Source of the DNA: JARIHD01 sp035758825
Lineage (GTDB): Bacteria; Patescibacteriota; Saccharimonadia; Saccharimonadales; UBA4665
Direction: 5' to 3'
Assembly: GCA_035758825.1 (NCBI GenBank)
Contig: DASTWA010000002.1
Span: forward strand, 186,001 to 250,000
DNA length: 64,000 nt
Numbering within the stretch: position 1 is the first letter of the stretch; each line of letters opens with the position of its first letter. Both the position numbers and the translations under genes were made by a program. Below the pieces are notes generated by a model. The model did not search any database. It was not told the origin of the DNA and saw only the letters and a list, made by a program, of their open reading frames with translations. Below are positions 58,341 to 64,000 of this stretch, one piece after another.

Positions 58341-59534
58341 ATGACACACAAGAGTATCTTTATTCTGGGCCGCCAGCCGGCAATTGGCAGGGCCGAACTG
58401 GAAAGTCTGTTTGGCGGCGACCACTTGGAGCCGCTGGGCGACCACGCCATGGCGGCCGACATTCTGCCCGAGGATATCCCTTTTGACCGGATTGGCGGCA
58501 GTATCCGCCTAGCCAAGCCAATCGGCGATTTTGACAGCGCCAACTGGCCGCAGGTCGCCCAGACGACCATCAAGTTATTCCCCAGCCTGTTAGATAAGCT
58601 GCCTCTAGAAGGAAAAATCAAGCTCGGTCTAAGCACTTTTGGCATGAGCGTCAACGAACGGCACCTGCTCCGCACCGGTCTCGAGCTCAAAAAGGCCTGC
58701 AAGGCTGCCGGCCGCTCAGTGCGCGTCGTGCCTAACGCCGAACCAGCCCTCAACACCGCCCAAGTCCTGCACAACCAATTGACCGGCGACCTGGGCATGG
58801 AACTGCTCTTCATCCGTAACGGCAAACAGACTTACCTAGCCCAGACGCTGCGCATCCAGGATATCGATGCTTACGCCGCCCGCGACCGGGGCCGGCCTAA
58901 GCGCGATGCTTTTGTGGGCATGCTGCCGCCCAAATTAGCCCAAACAATCGTTAACCTGGGCACTGGCAATTTGCCCGCCACGACCGATACCGTTGTGCTG
59001 GATCCCTTCTGCGGGACTGGCGTAGTGCTTCAGGAAGCTTTGTTGATGGGGTATGGCGCCTACGGCACCGACCTGGAGCCTCGCATGGTGGACTACAGCC
59101 GCCAAAACCTTGAGTGGCTGGCAACCCGCGGCGCCGAGCACGCCACAACAGTCGAACTAGAGGTCGGCGACGCCACCACCCACCAGTGGGGCCATCCCTT
59201 CTCTGTTGTAGCCGGCGAAACATATCTTGGCCGCCCGCTCTCGAACTGGCCAAACCCCGAAAAATTACAAGAGATAATCGGCACTTGCAACGTCATTCTG
59301 CAAAAATTTTTGACTAATTTGGCCGGACAAATACCTTCCGGCACCCGCCTCTGTTTGGCCATGCCTGCTTGGGCCGCGCCAAATGGCCGTATTTACCACC
59401 TGTCACTACTTGACTCACTCGAGGTTATGGGGTACAATCGAGTAAGATTTTTGTGGGCTCAAGAGCAAGAGATGGTGTATCGCCGTCCCGGCCAACTGGT
59501 CGCTCGCGAACTCGTAGTAATAACAAGGAAGTAA
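58341..59534 (+). CDS. Trm11-like RNA methyltransferase with altered motif IV
   Basis: 397 residues. The N-terminal half (about 1-190) may hold a THUMP-like RNA-binding domain. The C-terminal half is a class I methyltransferase with DPFCGTGVVLQEALLMGYGAYGTDLEPRMVDYSRQNLEWL (motifs I-II), as in Trm11/Trm-G10 enzymes that methylate guanine N2. The expected D/N-PPY catalytic motif is VVAGETYLGRPL here, so the active site differs. TATAAT lies 10 nt before the ATG. rpmA follows 9 nt later. Confidence 0.8.
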   Translation: MTHKSIFILGRQPAIGRAELESLFGGDHLEPLGDHAMAADILPEDIPFDRIGGSIRLAKPIGDFDSANWPQVAQTTIKLFPSLLDKLPLEGKIKLGLSTFGMSVNERHLLRTGLELKKACKAAGRSVRVVPNAEPALNTAQVLHNQLTGDLGMELLFIRNGKQTYLAQTLRIQDIDAYAARDRGRPKRDAFVGMLPPKLAQTIVNLGTGNLPATTDTVVLDPFCGTGVVLQEALLMGYGAYGTDLEPRMVDYSRQNLEWLATRGAEHATTVELEVGDATTHQWGHPFSVVAGETYLGRPLSNWPNPEKLQEIIGTCNVILQKFLTNLAGQIPSGTRLCLAMPAWAAPNGRIYHLSLLDSLEVMGYNRVRFLWAQEQEMVYRRPGQLVARELVVITRK

Positions 59535-59543
59535 AGTAAGCAT

Positions 59544-59816
59544 ATGTCACACGTTAAAGCCGGTGGTACAGCCAAGAATGTTAAGGACAGTCCAGGTCAA
59601 CGACTTGGTGTTAAGATTTACGGCGGCCAGAAAGTTCGCAGCGGCCAGGTTATCGTTCGTCAGGTTGGCGCTACCAAGCGCGCTGGCAAAGGCACCAAGA
59701 TTAGCCGCAACTTCACTGTTCACGCAGACAAAGACGGTGTCGTAAAGTTCGTAACCCGCAAGGTTCGCCGCTTTACCGGCAAGTCAGTTCGCCGCGTCGA
59801 AGTTACTGTCGAGTAA
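59544..59816 (+). CDS. rpmA: Ribosomal protein bL27
   Basis: 90 residues: HVKAGGTAKNVKDSPGQRLGVKIYGGQKVRSGQVIVRQVG and DKDGVVKFVTR fit L27, which lies near the peptidyl-transferase centre. The usual partner gene rplU is not adjacent. AAGGAAG precedes the ATG. Directly follows the Trm11-like gene. Confidence 0.95.
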   Translation: MSHVKAGGTAKNVKDSPGQRLGVKIYGGQKVRSGQVIVRQVGATKRAGKGTKISRNFTVHADKDGVVKFVTRKVRRFTGKSVRRVEVTVE

Positions 59817-59840
59817 TAGTACTAACTCCTACTTACGTCA

Positions 59841-59866
59841 ACAGCCCCCGGTCTTTCGGGGGCTGT
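59841..59866. terminator. Bidirectional intrinsic terminator
   Basis: 10-bp perfect GC-rich stem ACAGCCCCCG/CGGGGGCTGT with a 6-nt loop between convergent rpmA and the HExxH gene, 24 nt after the rpmA stop. U-runs are short on both sides. Confidence 0.7.
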
Positions 59867-59869
59867 TAC

Positions 59870-61060
59870 TTAACTCGCAACGTAAACACCTAACCGGATA
59901 GCTGCCATTTTATGCGGGCGAAATACCCCATCTTCAAATTCACACTTTTGCACATCAAACGTCAATGGGCCCATCTCCCGCCCTTCGGCCAGGTCAATAA
60001 CCTCCTGGATACGTTTTAGCCGCATGGGGATGGTTGAAGTGTCGCCGTCAAGCGATGCGATGGCAAACGATTCGGCCATATCTTCGCATGGCGCGGTCAT
60101 AGCATAACTCGTAGGCGGCGACTCACCGCCAGCCATTTCGATAGCTAATATCTCGTCAAATCGCCAGACGTTGGCTTTGGAGTATTCTGACCTAGGTATG
60201 ACCGCGTTTGTCCAACCGGGTATTGAGTTGAAGCCGGAAAAATCAGCAGTCCTGCCACCAAACGACGTCCAGGCATACCGTTCCGGATTCTTGTCCAGAA
60301 AATGGGCGTCGACCTCCTCTTCGGACGCAATATCAATAACATGGCCGAACTCATGTGCCAATGTAATTTCGGAGGCAGATATTTCCGGATGATTTCTAAA
60401 GTAACGCAAGTATCGCGGCGGAACCATAGCCGCTGCCTTGCGTAGCTCGTCAATATTTAAACGCATCGCACCACTGGCGAACTGGAAACCGCCCAATTCA
60501 TTCTCCGGGAATTCGCTGCCCGAAAAAAAAGCGATACCCCTTAGACGATTAAAGATTTTGCCATGCGTATAGTTGCCAACCTTGGCAATAACATTCTCAA
60601 GGGACTGCAACTCTTCGGCGGTAAGATCAGACTCTGCACAGTTGAGGACATCCAAAGTACGCACATTCCCCGCTTCGTCCCGGGCAGTGCCCACGTAGAC
60701 TTCTCGAAGTGATTCTGTAATTGCTTTTTCGCTCTTTGAGCCTTGCCACCACCGGCCGTCAATAGACGTAAGGTTCATAAATAATGAGTCCTGCATACGC
60801 AGATACGTTTCGGCCTCACCAAACAACTCTGGACTTGGTTGGTTAACCTTGGTCACATTGTCGCCCGTCGGTTCAAAGAAACTATGCGCCCAGTACGTAG
60901 CACCACTAGGCAGTCTCTGCTGAATTGCATACATTGCCAGAACATTGGTAGGATCTTCGACCTCGGGGACAATCGGTAGTTCGTGCTGGAGGTAGTGTGC
61001 CGCATCTTCCTGATGCTCGAGCGCAATGCGCTCCTGGGGGCTATGTAAGGATTCTATCAT
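59870..61060 (-). CDS. Hypothetical HExxH metallopeptidase-like protein
   Basis: 396 residues. ITLAHEFGHVIDIA carries a HExxH zinc motif (about residue 235-239), and CEDMAESFAIAS about 100 residues later gives a plausible third ligand (E-x2-x-A-E-x-F), as in lethal-factor-like and related gluzincins. No signal peptide or membrane helix. Own promoter likely: TTGACT at about 61115 and an AT-rich -10. Target unknown; processing of a neighbour or self-defence are possible roles. Confidence 0.75.
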   Translation of the reverse strand: MIESLHSPQERIALEHQEDAAHYLQHELPIVPEVEDPTNVLAMYAIQQRLPSGATYWAHSFFEPTGDNVTKVNQPSPELFGEAETYLRMQDSLFMNLTSIDGRWWQGSKSEKAITESLREVYVGTARDEAGNVRTLDVLNCAESDLTAEELQSLENVIAKVGNYTHGKIFNRLRGIAFFSGSEFPENELGGFQFASGAMRLNIDELRKAAAMVPPRYLRYFRNHPEISASEITLAHEFGHVIDIASEEEVDAHFLDKNPERYAWTSFGGRTADFSGFNSIPGWTNAVIPRSEYSKANVWRFDEILAIEMAGGESPPTSYAMTAPCEDMAESFAIASLDGDTSTIPMRLKRIQEVIDLAEGREMGPLTFDVQKCEFEDGVFRPHKMAAIRLGVYVAS

Positions 61061-61199
61061 TTTGTTTTAGTCTTTGTTCCTTATGATATATAATAAAACA
61101 TAACCTTTTATAAAAGTCAATATTAATACAAAATACTCTACAATATACCTGGGATGCGCCTGCATCCGAGGGTATCATTTGGTCAAGACTTGCTGGAGT

Positions 61200-61604
61200 T
61201 TACATGCTCAGATGGCGTTTGATGCGTTCAATAACATCGCCAATAACAACCTGGGATTTAACCAGGTACTCGTCGACACCAAGGTCTTGGGCGCGCTTTT
61301 TGTCGCTCTCCTGACTAAGGGCGGTCAGCATAACGATCTTGAGGTTGGTCGTCTCCGGGGTATTGCGGAGAATGTCGAGGACGTCAAATCCGCTCACCTT
61401 GGGCATCATGACGTCAAGTAACACCAGGTCTGGCCTAAAGCTAATCGCCGCCGCAAGGGCGTCCTCGCCATTAGCTACGCGACGGACCTCAAAGCCTTCG
61501 GCTTGCAGCCGAACCAGATATACACTGGCGAGCGCATCATCGTCTTCTACAAAAAGTACACGTTTTTGGTGTAAGCCGGGCTGCGGTGCCGTAGGTGATT
61601 CCAT
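61200..61604 (-). CDS. Single-domain response regulator (REC)
   Basis: 134 residues. VEDDD acidic pocket, phosphoacceptor D64 in LLDVMMPKVSGF, Thr in MLTA and Lys in EYLVKSQ. Very close in sequence to the receiver of 13870-15357 (DVLDILRNT shared). No output domain. It follows pyrG by 15 nt, so may be expressed from that transcript. Partner kinase not adjacent. Confidence 0.92.
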   Translation of the reverse strand: MESPTAPQPGLHQKRVLFVEDDDALASVYLVRLQAEGFEVRRVANGEDALAAAISFRPDLVLLDVMMPKVSGFDVLDILRNTPETTNLKIVMLTALSQESDKKRAQDLGVDEYLVKSQVVIGDVIERIKRHLSM

Positions 61605-61619
61605 ATAGTTAAAGGTACC

Positions 61620-63233
61620 CTACTCGCCCTTCTTTTGCAATAAACTGGCGATAAAGCCGTCAAACATCGGGTGGGGCCTGTTAGGCCGGGACTTAAACTC
61701 GGGGTGGAACTGGCTAGCCATAAAGAATGGGTGGTCAATGCCCTCGATCATTTCGACCAAATGGTCATCCGGCGAAAGCCCGACAGCCCGGATGCCCCAC
61801 GATTCGTAGCGGTCCCGGTAGCCATTATTGCACTCGTAACGGTGACGGTGACGTTCTACGATCTCGGTGGCGCCGTATACCTCGGCAGCTTTGCTTCCTG
61901 GGACAACCTTGCAGGGGTAATCACCCAGGCGCATTGTTCCTCCGGTATTTTCTAGGCCTTTTTGGTCAGCCATAGTGTGGATAACTTGATTTGCGCCCTC
62001 AGAGTCAAGCTCGGCAGTCGTCGCATCGGCTATGCCTCCATTACGGGCAGCGGCAATAACCGCCATTTGCAACCCGAGGCAAAGGCCCAAATACGGAAAC
62101 TTATTCTTCAGGGCATATTGTGCCGCCTTGATTTTGCCCTCCAGGCCGCGGGTACCAAACCCGCCCGGGACGACGATGCCATCAACGCCGGCAAGTTCGG
62201 CAGTGATATCCTCTTTGTCTTCCAGGCCCTCGGCGTCTATCCACTCCAGTTTTACGCTGGTGTTATTGGCCCATGCAGCCGAACGCAGGGCTTCAAAAAC
62301 AGACATGTAGGTATCCAGATTGTCCAAATACTTGGCAACAATGCCGACCCTTACCTCTTTTTCGTGAGGAGTGGTTGCTTGCGTTACCATCTCGCGCCAG
62401 TCAGTAAAATCTGGGCTCTGGGAGGCTTTCAGCTGAAGCTTTTCGCAGATTACTTCGGCGATACCGGCATCCTCGAGGGTTAGCGGTACTTCGTAGATAC
62501 TCTTGGCGTTAGGGAGCAGCGCGATGGCTTTTTCTTCGACGCCGCAGAACATGCTTAGTTTACGCTTTACGCCTTCCGGAGCATTCTTTTCGCTGCGGGC
62601 CACCAGAATGTCGGGAGCTACGCCCATGCCACGCAGATCACGTACAGCATTCTGGGCGGGCTTGGTCTTGAATTCATCGCTAGCGCCCAGATAAGGCATA
62701 TACACGACATGCACGTACAGGCAATTCTCCAGTCCGACACGGATGCCAAGTTCACGGATAGCCTCAATAAAGCTCTGGCTTTCCAGGTCACCGACGGTGC
62801 CGCCAATTTCGACAATGTGCACGTCAAATCCCTCACCCGCCTCACGGATGTACTGCTGAATGGCAGTCATAACGTGCGGAACGATCTGCACCGATTGGCC
62901 TTGGTACTTGCCAGCGCGCTCGTCTTCGATAACACGCAAAAGCACACGGCCAGACATTAAGCTGCTGGATTGCGTCAGCTCCTCGTCGAGGAACCGTTCG
63001 TAATGACCCAAATCAAGGTCAGTTTCCGCACCGTCCTTGGTAACGAAGCACTCGCCGTGTTCGCGCGGGTTTAAAGTACCTGCATCCACATTCAGGTAGG
63101 GGTCACATTTTTGGATATTTACTTTGAGTCCGCGAGCTTTGAGTACGTTACCGATGGAGGCGGCGGTGATACCCTTTCCTAATCCGGAAAGCACACCACC
63201 AGTTACAAAAATATACTTAGTTGGCCTTGCCAC
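61620..63233 (-). CDS. pyrG: CTP synthase
   Basis: 537 residues. Amidoligase domain starts TKYIFVTGGVLSGLGKGI; glutaminase domain has catalytic Cys in GLCLGLQMAV and His/Glu in QFHPEFKSRP. Makes CTP from UTP, ATP and Gln, which also feeds the CDP-lipid genes. Start is GTG at 63233 with an AGAGGTAAGAG site. Confidence 0.97.
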   Translation of the reverse strand: MARPTKYIFVTGGVLSGLGKGITAASIGNVLKARGLKVNIQKCDPYLNVDAGTLNPREHGECFVTKDGAETDLDLGHYERFLDEELTQSSSLMSGRVLLRVIEDERAGKYQGQSVQIVPHVMTAIQQYIREAGEGFDVHIVEIGGTVGDLESQSFIEAIRELGIRVGLENCLYVHVVYMPYLGASDEFKTKPAQNAVRDLRGMGVAPDILVARSEKNAPEGVKRKLSMFCGVEEKAIALLPNAKSIYEVPLTLEDAGIAEVICEKLQLKASQSPDFTDWREMVTQATTPHEKEVRVGIVAKYLDNLDTYMSVFEALRSAAWANNTSVKLEWIDAEGLEDKEDITAELAGVDGIVVPGGFGTRGLEGKIKAAQYALKNKFPYLGLCLGLQMAVIAAARNGGIADATTAELDSEGANQVIHTMADQKGLENTGGTMRLGDYPCKVVPGSKAAEVYGATEIVERHRHRYECNNGYRDRYESWGIRAVGLSPDDHLVEMIEGIDHPFFMASQFHPEFKSRPNRPHPMFDGFIASLLQKKGE

Positions 63234-63311
63234 CTCTTACCTCTTGCTCAAATTACAACCTATACTACCGTAAACCCCTTATACTTTGCAAGTAGATAGT
63301 TAACAATCGAC

Positions 63312-64000
63312 CTATTTTTTCAAAAAATCTATGGCTGCATCTTTTTGCGGGTCGCGGTCGTTTTTGTAGTCATCGTCAGTCATTTTGATTTCGTGATCAG
63401 GCTTGATGCCTTTTTTGTCGATGTTTTGACCATTTGGCCGGTACCATCGGGCGACGGTGATTTTGATCTCGGTGCCATTTGGCAATTCGCGGATTTCCTG
63501 CACGCTTCCCTTGCCGTAACTCTTCTCACCGAACAAGGTAGCGGCACCGTTGTCGCGCAGTGCGCCGGCGACGATCTCTGAGGCGCTGGCACTCCCCGCG
63601 TTGATCAGAACCGCAGTCGGCATGCCGTTAAATAGGCCACCGCCCGCCGAAGCGTAGGTTTCGGTCACGACCCCGCCGCGCTTTTCTTGGACGATAGTCT
63701 TACCCTTAGGGAGCCACATATCCGACATGTTAACCGCCGAGCTTAGTAAGCCGCCAGGATTGCCGCGCAAGTCAAGCAAGATGCTTGTAGCGCCCTGGTC
63801 TTTGAGCTCCAAACCGGCTTCGTTCATAAGCGAGACTGTGTCCTCGCCAAACTGGCTGACAGTAATGAGGCCTACCTGTCCATCCAGTAGCTCCCACTTT
63901 ACGCTGGGGATGGTAATCGCCGCTCGGGTGATGGTGAAGCTTAGGTCCTCGGTCTTATCGCGCAGGATGCGGAGCGTAACCTTGGTGTCCGCTTTGCCGC
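63312..64000 (-). CDS. S41 carboxy-terminal processing protease (5' part outside window)
   Basis: The frame remains open from 63827 (an internal ATG) to the window edge, giving about 229 visible residues. It shows the end of a PDZ domain (DTKVTLRILRDKTED), then the S41 domain with LLDLRGNPGGLL, AVLINAGSASASEIVAGALRD (Ser nucleophile) and GEKSYGKGSVQ (Lys base). Typical of secreted CtpA/Prc-like proteases that trim envelope proteins. The signal peptide would lie beyond the edge. Confidence 0.93.
   Translation of the reverse strand, partial: GKADTKVTLRILRDKTEDLSFTITRAAITIPSVKWELLDGQVGLITVSQFGEDTVSLMNEAGLELKDQGATSILLDLRGNPGGLLSSAVNMSDMWLPKGKTIVQEKRGGVVTETYASAGGGLFNGMPTAVLINAGSASASEIVAGALRDNGAATLFGEKSYGKGSVQEIRELPNGTEIKITVARWYRPNGQNIDKKGIKPDHEIKMTDDDYKNDRDPQKDAAIDFLKK

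Overview
The window looks like chromosomal DNA of a Candidate Phyla Radiation (Patescibacteria) bacterium, most likely a member of Candidatus Saccharibacteria (TM7). This is inferred from protein character, not from a search. The clues are a sigma-region-4 protein with HARE-HTH repeats next to topA, a shortened division/cell-wall (dcw) cluster, a CarS-like CDP-lipid synthase, many two-component parts, and several lineage-specific hypotheticals. Stops read as the standard bacterial code. No rRNA, CRISPR array, insertion sequence or prophage was seen; there is one tRNA.

Layout: 0-6.3 kb is mainly plus strand: a truncated histidine kinase and its receiver, a UmuD-like/UmuC pair, a TylF-type methyltransferase, rlmH, a hypothetical gene and tsaC. 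6.3-10.6 kb is a copper-handling block: a divergent ArsR-YHS regulator, an HMA-SafE-cupredoxin fusion, a small cupredoxin and a CopA ATPase without its own HMA domain. 10.6-25.4 kb holds an IMPase-like gene, tRNA-Glu, a second kinase/receiver pair, a pseudouridine synthase, der, pth, a structured non-coding RNA candidate on the minus strand, dprA, topA and the sigma4-HARE regulator. 25.4-26.06 kb is an AT-rich gene-free strip where the dominant coding strand switches.

26-35 kb (minus) is the dcw cluster mraZ-rsmH-(small ORF)-ftsL-ftsI-mraY-ftsW-murG-ftsQ, preceded by TACCCAC repeats that look like MraZ operators. 35-41.5 kb has an AlkD-like gene, a RadC-like gene, a CDP-lipid trio (CDP-alcohol transferase, PHP phosphoesterase, CarS-like), a Pif1-like helicase and a 2H phosphoesterase. 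41.5-49.9 kb has a three-gene ABC-2 exporter, a DUF4868-like protein, RNase H, a HAD hydrolase, several hypotheticals, HIT and DUF167 proteins. 50-64 kb (minus) has glyQS, recO behind a degenerate kinase/receiver pair, a methyltransferase, xseBA, an LPG-synthase-type membrane protein, a Trm11-like/rpmA pair on plus, a HExxH protein, a receiver, pyrG and the 3' part of an S41 protease.

Themes: (1) many start codons lie only 6-10 nt after a Pribnow-type hexamer, suggesting common leaderless mRNAs; (2) several signalling or SOS proteins keep their fold but lack catalytic residues; (3) an unassigned RNA of about 400 nt has a near-consensus promoter, long-range helices, UUCG hairpins and a 17-bp terminator.
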